DNA of 59,242 nt from Kitasatospora sp. DSM 101779 (lineage in GTDB: Bacteria; Actinomycetota; Actinomycetes; Streptomycetales; Streptomycetaceae): assembly GCF_025655475.1 (NCBI RefSeq), contig NZ_JAHTIK010000001.1:3931236-3990477 (forward strand), written 5' to 3'. The notes beneath the pieces were generated by a model that was not told where the DNA came from, ran no database searches, and saw nothing but the letters and a program-made list of their open reading frames with translations. The translations under genes and the position numbers were made by a program. Positions within the stretch are counted from its first letter, which is position 1. Each line of letters starts with the position of its first letter. This document shows positions 42,382 to 50,135 of the stretch, piece by piece.

Positions 42382-42936
42382 CTAATGATCGACCGATCCC
42401 CCGCCGGAACCCGAGGAACCGGGGAGGCTGGGCAGCGGACCGGAGTCGGAGGGCGTGGGCTGCCCGGTTCCGGTCGGTTCCGGGGCGGTGGTGGCCGAGG
42501 GGGTGCTGCCGGTGGGGCCGGCGGTCGGGTGCGGCTCGGGCGTCTCCACACTCCGGTTGGCCGGCACCGACGCCGACGGGGCGGGCGTCGGCCCGGCCGG
42601 GGCCGAGCTCTCCTGCCGACTGCTCGCGGCAGCCGAACCGGACGGCTTCGCCCCCGGCCGCGTGGCCGCCGCGGGCAGCACCCCGCCGTGTCCGGCGTGC
42701 TTGCCGCCCGCCGCCTGCGCCCCGGGCGCCCCGGAGTCACCCGACAGGTCGCCCTGGCCGGCGCTCCGGCCGCTGCCCTGCAACTCGGCCGACCCCGCCC
42801 CCACCGCCATGCACCCGCTGAGCCCCAGCCCCGCCAGTGCCGCCAGTGCGGCACCTGCCACCGCACGCCGCCGCCTCGACCCGCCCGGCCGCATCGCGGC
42901 CCTCACCCCAGCCATCTCCCGAGCCACCTCTCGCAC
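42382..42936 (-). CDS. putative lipoprotein, low-complexity, 184 aa
   Basis: Begins with a charged stretch (MREVAREMAGVRAAMRPGGSRRRR), a hydrophobic segment VAGAALAALAGLGLSGC with lipobox LSGC, and then about 140 residues rich in Gly, Ser, Thr and Pro. No domain. Probably attached to the membrane or cell wall. Start uncertain: the second ATG (residue 9 or 15) gives a more usual signal peptide. Confidence 0.6.
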   Translation of the reverse strand: MREVAREMAGVRAAMRPGGSRRRRAVAGAALAALAGLGLSGCMAVGAGSAELQGSGRSAGQGDLSGDSGAPGAQAAGGKHAGHGGVLPAAATRPGAKPSGSAAASSRQESSAPAGPTPAPSASVPANRSVETPEPHPTAGPTGSTPSATTAPEPTGTGQPTPSDSGPLPSLPGSSGSGGGSVDH

Positions 42937-43080
42937 CGCCCACCCGGGCCCACTGCCCTCCGGTGCCCAACGCGCGGCGAGGCCCGGCGGACACGGCCGG
43001 CACCGCCGATCGGGCCGGCAGCCCTCCGTTCGGGCCGTGGCGGGCCGTCACGGGCCGCCCGCGTCGGGGCCGCCCGGGCG

Positions 43081-43455
43081 TCAGCCCCAGAACGCGTGCG
43101 CCAGCGCCGTCCCCGCGTACGCCGCGCCGAGGCCCGCGAGCAGGCTGCCCGCGACGTTGGCCAGCGCCATGAACCGGGCGCCGCTCTGCGCCAGCCGGAG
43201 CGTCTCGTACGAGAACGTGGAATAGGTCGTCAGCGCCCCGCACAGGCCGGTGCCGATCAGCAGTTGGAGGTCGAGGGAGGCCGCGCCGCGCGCCGCCGCG
43301 CCGGTCAGCAGTCCGAGCACCAGACAGCCGCAGACGTTCACGGTGAAGGTGCCCCATGGGAACACCGAGTCGTGCCGCGCCTGCACCGCCCGATCGGTCA
43401 GGTAGCGCAGCGGGGCGCCGACCATCGCACCGGCGATCACCAGCAGCCAGGTCAC
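43081..43455 (-). CDS. crcB: fluoride channel CrcB (second copy)
   Basis: A 124-aa four-helix protein. Features are [29 protein letters not shown] (TxxVNxxGxFxxG signature) and [16 protein letters not shown] (GxxGGxTTFSTF). Dual-topology Fluc channels export fluoride, and pairs of genes encode heterodimers. The GTG start overlaps the stop of the DUF190 gene. Together with the other crcB at 43966 this likely forms one unit. Confidence 0.92.
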   Translation of the reverse strand: MTWLLVIAGAMVGAPLRYLTDRAVQARHDSVFPWGTFTVNVCGCLVLGLLTGAAARGAASLDLQLLIGTGLCGALTTYSTFSYETLRLAQSGARFMALANVAGSLLAGLGAAYAGTALAHAFWG

Positions 43456-43883
43456 CGGTCCGCCTCCCGCTCGGCGCCGCCCGCCGTCCCGCCGCCCGCC
43501 GACTCCCCGTCCGCCGACTCCCCGTCCGGCGCGTCGACGCCGGGTGCCTCCGCGGGGCCGAAGCGGACGACCTCGCACTCCTCCAGCAGCACCGGGCCGA
43601 GCCCGGAGAGGTCCTCCAGGCGGGGCAGGAAGGCCCTGATCCGCTCGGCGGTGTCCACCGCCACGACCGCCACCGGCAGGTCCTCGCCGAGCGAGAGCAA
43701 CCGGGCGGTGTGGATCACCGAGGAGGCGCCGAATCCCTCGATGCCGCGGAAGACGCTCGCCCCGGCCAGGCCGGCGGCGTGCGCGCGGTGCACCACCTCG
43801 GTGTACAGCGGGCGGGAGCGGTACATCCGGCTCTCACCGACCAGCACGGTCAGGCGCAGGGCCGTACCCCTGAGTCGGCTCAT
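43452..43883 (-). CDS. DUF190 protein, inserted between two crcB genes
   Basis: A 143-aa protein of the DUF190 family (PII-like fold). Landmarks are [43 protein letters not shown] and [21 protein letters not shown]. The last 35 residues are a Gly/Glu/Ala-rich tail. DUF190 proteins are common next to crcB and may be ligand-binding regulators. It overlaps the second crcB by 4 bp and lies 82 bp after the first. Confidence 0.9.
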   Translation of the reverse strand: MSRLRGTALRLTVLVGESRMYRSRPLYTEVVHRAHAAGLAGASVFRGIEGFGASSVIHTARLLSLGEDLPVAVVAVDTAERIRAFLPRLEDLSGLGPVLLEECEVVRFGPAEAPGVDAPDGESADGESAGGGTAGGAEREADR

Positions 43884-43907
43884 CCCGTCCTCCTGCGGTC
43901 CCGGTGG

Positions 43908-43943
43908 TCGGTGCGGTGGTCGGTGCGGTGGTCGGTGCGGCCC
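43908..43943. repeat. three 12-bp tandem repeats between crcB and DUF190 gene
   Basis: GGTCGGTGCGGT is repeated three times in register (about 43907-43942), in the 82-bp spacer upstream of the DUF190 start. Confidence 0.8.
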
Positions 43944-43965
43944 GGTCGGCCGCTGCGGCCGGTGG

Positions 43966-44451
43966 TCATCCGACCCGCCGGCCGAGCAGGCGACGGGTCA
44001 GGCCGGCCGCGATCCAGACCGAGGTCAGGGCGGCCAGCACCGTGGCCGCCAGGTAGGCCAGGCCTCGGGCGGGCGCACCGTGGTCGACCAGGCGCTGGAC
44101 CTCGACGGTGGCAGTGGAGAAGGTCGTGAAGCCGCCCAGCACACCGGTGCCGAAGAACGGCCGGAGCAGCGGGTGCGGCGCCCACACCTCGGTGACCAGC
44201 ACCAGGAAGACCCCGATCACCGCGCACCCGACGGTGTTGACCAGCAGCGTCGTCCACGGGAAGGCGTCGGGGCCGGTCGGCCAGGCGAGGGCCGCACCGT
44301 AGCGGGCGGAGGCCCCCAACGCGCCCCCGAGCGCCACCACGGCGATAGTCGGCCCCTGGCCGCGCAGCACCGGCGGACGGCCGCCGGCGGCCGTCCGCGG
44401 CGGCGCCGCGACCCCGCTTGTCCGGTCCGAGCGCACACTCCAGTGAATCAC
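43966..44451 (-). CDS. crcB: fluoride channel CrcB (first copy, N-terminally extended)
   Basis: A 161-aa member of the CrcB/Fluc family. A polar N-terminal extension of about 35 residues precedes [19 protein letters not shown]. Then come [20 protein letters not shown] and [21 protein letters not shown] (GGxTTFST). It is first in a three-gene cluster with DUF190 and the second crcB; each homologue probably supplies one subunit of an antiparallel pair. Confidence 0.9.
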   Translation of the reverse strand: MIHWSVRSDRTSGVAAPPRTAAGGRPPVLRGQGPTIAVVALGGALGASARYGAALAWPTGPDAFPWTTLLVNTVGCAVIGVFLVLVTEVWAPHPLLRPFFGTGVLGGFTTFSTATVEVQRLVDHGAPARGLAYLAATVLAALTSVWIAAGLTRRLLGRRVG

Positions 44452-44506
44452 CCGCGTGGATCACCTGGCACACCGTCACCGCACACCCGACAATGAGGCG
44501 GTGGAG

Positions 44507-44848
44507 ATGACCCGGGACGAGTTCGAGACGCTGGTCGCCGATGCCCTCGACCAGATCCCCCCGAAGCTCGCGGCGATGATGGACAACGTCGCGATCTTCG
44601 TCGAGGACGAACCCGATCCGGCCTCCCCCGACCTCCTCGGCCTGTACGAGGGCACCCCGCTCACCGAGCGGGGCGAGTGGTACGCCGGGGTGCTGCCCGA
44701 CCGGATCATCATCTACATGGGCCCGACCCTGCGGTACTGCGAGACGCACGAGCAGATCACCGACGAGGTCCGGACGACGGTGATCCACGAGGTCGCCCAC
44801 CACTTCGGCTTCGACGACCACGAGCTCCACGAGCTGGGCTGGTCGTGA
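44507..44848 (+). CDS. zincin-like metallopeptidase (COG3824/Zincin_1)
   Basis: A 113-aa single-domain zincin. Motif VIHEVAHHFGFDDHELHELGW holds H94-E95-x-x-H98 and the downstream acidic residue (D/E) typical of this family. Preceded by ITDEVRTTVIHE, also conserved. ATG at 44507 with GGTGGAG just upstream. An upstream ATG at 44456 would add 17 residues. Activity unknown; in other bacteria the family is often near ribosomal or stress genes. Confidence 0.85.
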   Translation: MTRDEFETLVADALDQIPPKLAAMMDNVAIFVEDEPDPASPDLLGLYEGTPLTERGEWYAGVLPDRIIIYMGPTLRYCETHEQITDEVRTTVIHEVAHHFGFDDHELHELGWS

Positions 44849-44889
44849 CCCGCGGAGCGCGACACCCGGCAGAGCGACCGGAAACCGTT

Positions 44890-44919
44890 TTGGTGTTCCC
44901 GCCCGGCATCCCATATGCT
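44890..44919 (+). promoter_or_regulatory. promoter of the tRNA Glu-Asp-Phe cluster
   Basis: -35 TTGGTG (44890-44895), 18-bp spacer, -10 TATGCT (44914-44919), about 44 bp upstream of tRNA-Glu. AT-richer than neighbours. Confidence 0.6.
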
Positions 44920-44962
44920 TCTCGACGTCCCCGAACGCTGGATAACAGCCGGGGGGCCGCAA

Positions 44963-45035
44963 GCCCTCATCGTCTAGTGGCCCAGGACGCCGCCCTTTCA
45001 AGGCGGTAGCACGGGTTCGAATCCCGTTGGGGGCA
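44963..45035 (+). tRNA. tRNA-Glu (TTC)
   Basis: Acceptor GCCCTCA with TGGGGGC (one wobble), anticodon loop CTTTCAA in stem CGCC(C)/GGCG gives TTC, T arm CGGGTTCGAATCCCG. First of three tRNAs. Confidence 0.92.
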
Positions 45036-45090
45036 CGCGTTACCGTAGTACAGTGCAGTGCCGCAAGGCCTGAGCGGATTTTCCGCACCA

Positions 45091-45164
45091 GGTCCCGTGG
45101 AGCAGTTGGTTAGCTCGCCACCCTGTCAAGGTGGAGGTCGCGGGTTCAAGTCCCGTCGGGATCG
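45091..45164 (+). tRNA. tRNA-Asp (GTC)
   Basis: Acceptor GGTCCCG/CGGGATC, anticodon loop CTGTCAA in CCACC/GGTGG, GTC for Asp, T arm CGGGTTCAAGTCCCG. Discriminator G. Confidence 0.93.
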
Positions 45165-45191
45165 CTCGTCTCGCAAGAGACGGTGAAGTAC

Positions 45192-45265
45192 GGCCAGGTA
45201 GCTCAGTTGGTACGAGCGTCCGCCTGAAAAGCGGAAGGTCGCCGGTTCGACCCCGGCCCTGGCCA
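45192..45265 (+). tRNA. tRNA-Phe (GAA), also integration site of the mobile element
   Basis: Acceptor GGCCAGG/CCTGGCC, anticodon loop CTGAAAA in stem CCGC/GCGG gives GAA, T arm CCGGTTCGACCCCGG. From 45221 on, the sequence belongs to the att repeat, so the 3' half is supplied by the integrated element and restores a complete gene. Confidence 0.94.
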
Positions 45266-45267
45266 CA
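45221..45267 (+). repeat. attL: left 47-bp direct repeat of the integrated element
   Basis: Runs from CGCCTGAAAAGCGGAAGGTC within the anticodon arm to CCTGGCCACA. Identical over 47 bp to 53347-53393; sequence on both sides diverges at once. Covers the 3' half of tRNA-Phe, the classic att design of tyrosine integrases. Confidence 0.95.
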
Positions 45268-45282
45268 AGCGCCTGAAAAGGC

Positions 45283-45320
45283 AAAACGGCCCCGGAGAGA
45301 TCACTCTCCGGGGCCGTTTT
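45283..45320 (+). terminator. element-borne terminator restoring tRNA-Phe transcription end
   Basis: Perfect 16-bp stem AAAACGGCCCCGGAGA / TCTCCGGGGCCGTTTT with loop GATCAC and T-rich 3' end. It serves both tRNA-Phe and the convergent integrase. The original terminator sits at 53398-53430 after attR. Confidence 0.9.
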
Positions 45321-45353
45321 CATGCCTGGTGCACCAACCCGTATGCCAACCGA

Positions 45354-46559
45354 TCAGGCGAGCCGGTCGCTCAGCGAGCCGAGGGCCTTCCGCTGCTCGT
45401 CCAGCGAGGCGTGGGCGTAGACCTTCATGGTCACCCCGATGTCACTGTGGCCGGCGATCTGCCGCACGATGTGCGGCGGCACCCCGAGGTCCAGCAGCAG
45501 GGTCACGCAGGTGTGCCGGAGGTCGTGGAACCGAAGGGTGAGGCCGAGCCGGTCCCGGAGCGGGTACCAGCTCCGTCGGAGGTTGTCCGGCTCGATCGCC
45601 GTGCCGACCCGGCTGGTGAACACCAGGCCGCTCTCCATCCACCGCTCACCGGCCGCCACCCGCTCCTGGGCCTGGCGCTCCCGGTGGGCCTCCAGGGCCT
45701 CCGTGACGAGTGGCGGGAGCGGCAGCGTGCGGAGCGAGGACGTCGTCTTGGTCGGGCCGAGCTGCAGGGCGCCGTCCACCCGCTGGAGGTTGCTGGACAC
45801 GATCAGCGTGCCGCGGTCGAGGTCCACGGCCGCCCAGTGCAGGCCCAGCAGCTCTCCGCGGCGCATCCCCATGGCCAGAGCCAGGACGTAGAGCGCGTGC
45901 AGCCGGTCCGCGCCGGCCGCCTTCAGGAGGAGGCGCGCCTGCGGCACCGTGAGCCCCCTGCCGGTGCCGTACTCCGGCGTGGGCACCTGCACCAGCTTGG
46001 CGACGTTCCGCAGGATCAGCTCCTCCCTCACAGCGTTCTCCAGGGCGTTCCGGAGGACAGCGTGGATCGACTGCACCATGCGACGGGACAGCCGCGAGTC
46101 GCAGCACTCCCCTGCCGCGCAGCACTCCGGCGTGCGGCGGGCCGCGTCCCACCCGTTCTTGCAGCACTGGCACGTCAAGGCGACCCGGGCGAGCCAGGTC
46201 CGCACCTCGGCGGCCTTGAGGGTCCGGAGCTTCTTGTTGCCGAGCCCGGGGGTCAGGTGGACCCGCACGACGCTCTCGTACCCCTGGTAGGTCTTGGGGC
46301 GCCGGTTGACCTTCACGACCGCGCCCAGCCAGTAGGTCAGGTACTCGGCCATCTTCACGTTCGTGTCGGGGACCGGGATGCCCTGGTGGTCCTGCGCCTG
46401 AAGGGCCGTGAGCTTCTCGCGGGCCTCGTCGCGGGTCTTGCCGTAGACCGAGACCCGCTTGCGCAGGCCAGAGGTCGTCGTCACGTAGGCCCGGGCCAGG
46501 TACAGGTCCCGGCCCTTGACCTTGGTGATGCTGCCGTCGCCGTTGGCGCGCTTGGGCAT
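45354..46559 (-). CDS. int: tyrosine site-specific integrase with Cys-rich insert
   Basis: A 401-aa integrase. Arm-binding and SAM-like core domain: DGSITKVKGRDLYLAR, MAEYLTYWLGAVVKVNRRPKTYQGYESVVRVHLTPGLGNKKLRTL. A cysteine cluster C130/C132/C133/C146/C147/C152/C153 sits inside the core-binding domain, a possible zinc site found in several actinomycete integrases. Catalytic residues are R233 (GMRRGELLGL), H345 and R348 (FHDLRHT), H371 (AGHSDIG) and Y381. It overlaps the excisionase gene by one base. It should recombine tRNA-Phe attB with attP. Confidence 0.95.
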   Translation of the reverse strand: MPKRANGDGSITKVKGRDLYLARAYVTTTSGLRKRVSVYGKTRDEAREKLTALQAQDHQGIPVPDTNVKMAEYLTYWLGAVVKVNRRPKTYQGYESVVRVHLTPGLGNKKLRTLKAAEVRTWLARVALTCQCCKNGWDAARRTPECCAAGECCDSRLSRRMVQSIHAVLRNALENAVREELILRNVAKLVQVPTPEYGTGRGLTVPQARLLLKAAGADRLHALYVLALAMGMRRGELLGLHWAAVDLDRGTLIVSSNLQRVDGALQLGPTKTTSSLRTLPLPPLVTEALEAHRERQAQERVAAGERWMESGLVFTSRVGTAIEPDNLRRSWYPLRDRLGLTLRFHDLRHTCVTLLLDLGVPPHIVRQIAGHSDIGVTMKVYAHASLDEQRKALGSLSDRLA

Positions 46560-46747
46560 CAGGCGTTCTCCTCCATCTTCGTGCGGATGTATGCGGCGAG
46601 GGCGTCGGCCGGGATCCGCCGGCTGCGGCCCTCGGTGAAGGTGGCGAGCTTCTTGGCACGGATGAGGTCGTAGCCCTTGCTGCGGCTCATCCGGAGTGCG
46701 GCCATGACCTCGGGGACGGTGAGGGCGACCGGGATGACGGTGCTCAT
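46559..46747 (-). CDS. xis: excisionase / helix-turn-helix protein
   Basis: A 62-aa MerR-like winged helix-turn-helix: LTVPEVMAALRMSRSKGYDLIRAKKLATFTEGRSRRIPADALAAYI. This is the standard pattern of element-borne excisionases. ATG at 46747 (MSTVIPVALT) follows GGAGCCC. It overlaps the integrase start (TGATG), a typical xis-int operon. Confidence 0.9.
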   Translation of the reverse strand: MSTVIPVALTVPEVMAALRMSRSKGYDLIRAKKLATFTEGRSRRIPADALAAYIRTKMEENA

Positions 46748-47013
46748 GTGCGGGCTCCTGTTCATCGGCGGGTGGGCGTGCAGGTGGCGTGCTTTGTGGC
46801 GCCGAGGTCGGCGAGGACGCGGTCGAGGGGCTGGGTGCACACGGTGCAGCGGGGGTGCAGTCCAGAGATCGGCTGCATTGCAGTGTCCGCACCGTCCCGA
46901 GCGTCCGCGTCAGGGTTCCGGTGCTGGTCTGGGGCCTGGAGTCCGGTGGACGCTCTGGCGGCAGGAGCGTCCGCACCGCTGTTCGTAGCGTCCGCAGTCG
47001 GCGGGTGCGGACG
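46748..47013. other. repeat-bearing gap upstream of xis-int
   Basis: Contains GCGTCCGC at 46901, 46967 and 46988, GTGTCCGCA at 46883, and TGCGGACGC at 47006 and 47028. Promoter for xis-int should lie here. No coding capacity is supported. Confidence 0.6.
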
Positions 47014-47017
47014 CTAC
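46985..47017. repeat. 12-bp inverted repeat in an array of GCGTCCGCA boxes
   Basis: GTAGCGTCCGCA-N9-TGCGGACGCTAC, perfect. It contains the stop codon of the rep remnant (47014-47016), with further 9-mer copies on both sides. May be an operator, iteron cluster or terminator. Confidence 0.75.
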
Positions 47018-48067
47018 GATGGCGCCGTGCGGACGCTTGCGGGCTGGGCATGGTCCGCGAGAGTGAGCAGGTCAACGGCTGTGCCGGACACTGTTCCCGC
47101 CACGGACGCCGTTTTGCAGCCGTTCTCTGCTGTGAGGCTGATCAGCCGGGTGCGCTTGCGATCCCGGGAACGCTGGGTGTCGTCGTACTCGATCCCGATG
47201 GAACGCAGCACGGGCGCGAGGCGCTTGAGCTGGCCGCCGAGGCGGGTGGCGTCCTTGGGCCACTTCGGATGGAGCCGTCCGGCGGCGGCAGCAGCTCCAA
47301 GAGCTGGCCGGCGGTGCCGGTCCAGGTGCCGCACGCCTCGGTGAACTCGGCGACGGCGGAGCCAAACGGGTCGCCCTCCAGGGCGTCCGCGTTCACGTTG
47401 GCGGAGGCCGCGGTGTAGGCGTCGAGGGTGTGCCAGCCCTTGACCCGGTCGACCGCGGCGAGCACGCGGGCGAAGTCGGCCATCCGCGGCATCCGCTCCA
47501 GCCGGACGGAGGGGAGTTCGGCGAGGACGGCGGCGAGCAGGTCCAGCAGGGCCGCGACAATCGCCGGCCGGGCCTGGTCGAACGCGCTGTCCAGCTCTTC
47601 CTCGGTGCGGCGCTTGTCCTCGCCGATGAGCTGCAGGTCGAGCACCAGCAGCCGCTCCGCGAGGTCGCCGGCCAGCGCGCCGGCGTCGTCGTCGGTGTAC
47701 AGGGCCCGGTCGACGATGCCGTCGCCAGTGACGGCCTTGCACAGAGTGTCGGACAGCCAGGGCTGGATGGCGGAGACGTTGTCCAGGCATAGCGCCCAGG
47801 AGTTGAACGCCTGCGTCGCCCACGCCTTCACATCCCGAGGCTGCGACCGCTTCGTCGCCGGGGACGGGTCGATCAAGTTGACGACCATGGACGCGGTCTT
47901 GGACTTGCCGGTGCCCTGCTCGCCCTTGAAGGTGAGCACCGGGTGCGGGATGTGCGGCAGCCACGCGGCAACCAGCCACGCCACCAAAGCTCCGAGTCCA
48001 CGCCCAACGCCAGCTCCGCGAACTCCTCGGAGCCCATGGCGCGTTGGCCTGCAACAATCAACTTCAC
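47014..48067 (-). pseudogene. remnant of rep-type P-loop ATPase (D5/primase-helicase-like), frameshifted
   Basis: Fragments in three frames. A GTG at 48067 starts MKLIVAGQRAMGSEEFAELALGVDSELW. After a shift near 47990, VAWLVAAWLPHIPHPVLTFKGEQGTGKSKTA (Walker A), SWALCLDNVSAIQPWLSDTLCKAVTGDG and a lid region ending GTAGQLLELLPPPDG follow. A second shift near 47271-47276 leads to LHPKWPKDATRLGGQLKRLAPVLRSIGIEYDD and a stop at 47014. Such proteins (about 450-550 aa) are ATPases of actinomycete elements and phages. The N-terminal part (primase/polymerase-like) is missing. Clearly non-functional unless the frameshifts are sequencing errors. Confidence 0.8.
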
Positions 48068-48375
48068 GGGTCTACCTCTTCCAGGAGAGTCGACAGGCCC
48101 GCAGGGGTCGCCGCGCTCCGGCCAAGGAACGCGCGGCGGCCCCGACTTGGGCCTGAACTAGTCAGGTGCCTCGGCCCGCTCAACCCGGGCCCGCGACCTG
48201 AGTCGACCAGAGGCCAATCAGGGCGCGTTTGTGCAGCTCAGAGCAGCCCAAAGAGGACCCTCCGTGTCGCTCCGGCTTCTCTCCGTTGCGACACTCGCAA
48301 CATAGCAACCTGCCTAGGCAGGTCAAGAGTGTTGGGTTTCTCATCAGTGTTGGGCATCTCGCCTACCATGGATAC
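48068..48375. other. control region between rep remnant and gntR
   Basis: About 300 bp, no supported gene. It contains the palindrome at 48308-48323 and two direct copies of AGTGTTGGG (48327 and 48348), just before gntR. Confidence 0.6.
48308..48323. promoter_or_regulatory. GntR-type operator ACCTGCCTAGGCAGGT
   Basis: Perfect 16-bp palindrome, 53 bp upstream of gntR. CTGCCTAGGCAG is a common type of GntR site in actinomycete elements (KorSA-like, recalled). Probably mediates autoregulation. Confidence 0.75.
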
Positions 48376-49224
48376 ATGAGCCTTGACCCGGATGACCCGC
48401 GCCCGCCGTACCAGCAGGTCAGCAGCTCTCTGCGCGCCTCAATCCTCACCAAGAAGCCAGGCTTCGAGACCGGCGACAAACTCCCATCCGGCCCGGAGCT
48501 GGCGAAGCGCTTCGGCGTGGCGCGCGGCACCGTTGACAAGGCGCTCGACCTGCTCCGCACCGAGGGCCTGATCGTGACCCGGCAGGGCAGCGGCTCCTTC
48601 GTGCGGGAGCGCACGTCCCGCCCGGTGGGTCTCCGCCCGCACCTGGAAGCCGCCTTTGAACAGCCCCAAGTGACGCTCGACTTCGCCGGCTTCTCCAGCG
48701 AGACGCTGCACAACGCCCTACAGGAACCGCTCGACAAGATCCGATCCGGCCGCCTCGCCCCGGAGTCGATCGCGGTCCGGCTGTTGCTGCCGGACACCAC
48801 GGAGCCGATGGCCGTACCCGTCCTGGTCGACAGCCTCAAGGACGAACCCGCGCTCCGCGAGCGCGCCCGGAACATCGCGCTGACCAACGCCGGCGGCATC
48901 GCACACTCGGTCGAAGTCCTCGCCGAACTCGGACTGGTCCAGTCGGCCACCGTCCAGGTCAAGGTCCACCGAGCGTCCAGCCTGTTCAAGCTCTACATCC
49001 TGAACCGCTCAGAAGCGTTCTTCGGCTTCTACCCACTCCGCGAGCGCACGGTCCCAATCAACGGCGACAGCCACACGTTCTACGACGTGACCGGCAAGGA
49101 CACGACCCTGTTCCACCACGCCGCCGGCCCCGACGACGCTTCGCTCGGCTCCCAGTACGTCCAACAAGCCCAGGCATGGTTCGACAGCGTCTGGACCACC
49201 ATCGCCTATGAGCGCCAGCCGTGA
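48376..49224 (+). CDS. GntR family regulator (KorSA-like)
   Basis: A 282-aa regulator. Winged helix PPYQQVSSSLRASILTKKPGFETGDKLPSGPELAKRFGVARGTVDKALDLLRTEGLIVTRQGSGSFV is classic GntR. The C-terminal domain differs from the small UTRA domain of KorSA: LFKLYILNRSEAFFGFYPLRERTVPINGDSHTFYDVTGKDTTLFHH. ATG at 48376 is chosen; the earlier ATG at 48368 stops after three codons. It overlaps the HAD gene by 4 bp. Probably controls the element's genes and responds to an unknown ligand. Confidence 0.88.
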   Translation: MSLDPDDPRPPYQQVSSSLRASILTKKPGFETGDKLPSGPELAKRFGVARGTVDKALDLLRTEGLIVTRQGSGSFVRERTSRPVGLRPHLEAAFEQPQVTLDFAGFSSETLHNALQEPLDKIRSGRLAPESIAVRLLLPDTTEPMAVPVLVDSLKDEPALRERARNIALTNAGGIAHSVEVLAELGLVQSATVQVKVHRASSLFKLYILNRSEAFFGFYPLRERTVPINGDSHTFYDVTGKDTTLFHHAAGPDDASLGSQYVQQAQAWFDSVWTTIAYERQP

Positions 49225-49907
49225 CCGCCGCCTCCCCGTCGCTCGCCGAGCTACTCCGCCCGGTGAAGCACGTCCTGCTCGACTTCGATGGCCCGGTCTG
49301 CTCGGTCTTCGCAGGCTTGCCTGCCCCGGAAGTCGCCCGCCGCCTCCGTGAAAGCCTGCTCGCCACCGGCGAGCAGGTCCCTGCCAGCGGCGAGACTGAG
49401 ACCGACCCGCTGGCCCTGTTCCGGTTGGTCGCCGATACCCGGCCCGATCTCGCTGCAGCGACGGACCAGAAGCTGACCATCCTTGAAACCGAAGCCGTGC
49501 TAATCGGTCGACCGAACGCCGGCGGCGAGGCAGTCTTGCGTGCGTGCGCCGAGACGGGCCGCGCCCTCTCTATCGTCAGTAACAACTCAGGCCCGGCCAT
49601 CGAGGCGTACATCTCCAGTCGGGGACTGAGCACCTACGTGTCCGGCGTCTTCGGTCGCGCTCCGGGCGACCCGTCCTCCATGAAGCCGAGTCCACGCCTC
49701 CTTCTGGATGCCATGAAAGCCACAGCCAGCAAACCCGCCGAGTGTGTCTTCATCGGCGATGCCGCCCGCGATGTGGAGGCTGGCCATGCTGCCGGGGTCT
49801 CAACCATTGGCTACGCCAACAAGCCAGGAAAGGATGCCCGGCTAGCTACCGCCGGTGCGGCTGCCGTGGTGGACTCCATGCACGTCATCGCCAAAGCACT
49901 TAGCTAA
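49221..49907 (+). CDS. HAD-superfamily hydrolase
   Basis: A 228-aa HAD enzyme. Motif I VLLDFDGPVCSVFAGL (DFDG), motif II SIVSNNSGP, motif III MKPSPRLLLDAM, motif IV CVFIGDAARDVEAGHAAG. Complete and active-looking. The GTG start overlaps the gntR stop (translational coupling), so the product may act on the ligand of the regulator or on a nucleotide. The pairing of GntR and HAD on actinomycete elements is recurrent in my experience. Confidence 0.88.
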   Translation: MTAASPSLAELLRPVKHVLLDFDGPVCSVFAGLPAPEVARRLRESLLATGEQVPASGETETDPLALFRLVADTRPDLAAATDQKLTILETEAVLIGRPNAGGEAVLRACAETGRALSIVSNNSGPAIEAYISSRGLSTYVSGVFGRAPGDPSSMKPSPRLLLDAMKATASKPAECVFIGDAARDVEAGHAAGVSTIGYANKPGKDARLATAGAAAVVDSMHVIAKALS

Positions 49908-50135
49908 GGCAGCAGGTACAACATTCTTCACTTCATCAAGGGGCGCTTCGCTCGCACCAGTGCTGCTCCCATCTTCGCCCCGCTCCGGCGGAGGCCCGCT
50001 CCGCGCCGTAAGACGGGGCGCGGGCGGGCCTGTCGGCAACTGGGATGGGAGGAACTGGTCAAAACCGATGTCGAAGGCGAGGCGGCACATGGCCGAGCAG
50101 CCGCCTCCCGAAGGTTCTACCGGTCGGTTGCATCC
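49908..50135. other. gap between HAD gene and AIPR gene (convergent)
   Basis: 228 bp, lower in GC at the left. It has a short GC-rich direct/inverted structure near 49979-50034. No gene is supported; the two flanking genes converge here. Confidence 0.5.

Noticed and set aside
39941..42385. 814-codon open frame opposite the helicase
   Set aside because: Repeats of TATAVVAVE-type peptides are the mirror of the RG-repeat DNA; the helicase motifs are on the minus strand.
44452..44506. fluoride riboswitch in front of crcB
   Set aside because: The 55 bases between crcB and the divergent gene lack the conserved crcB-motif elements as far as I can see by eye.
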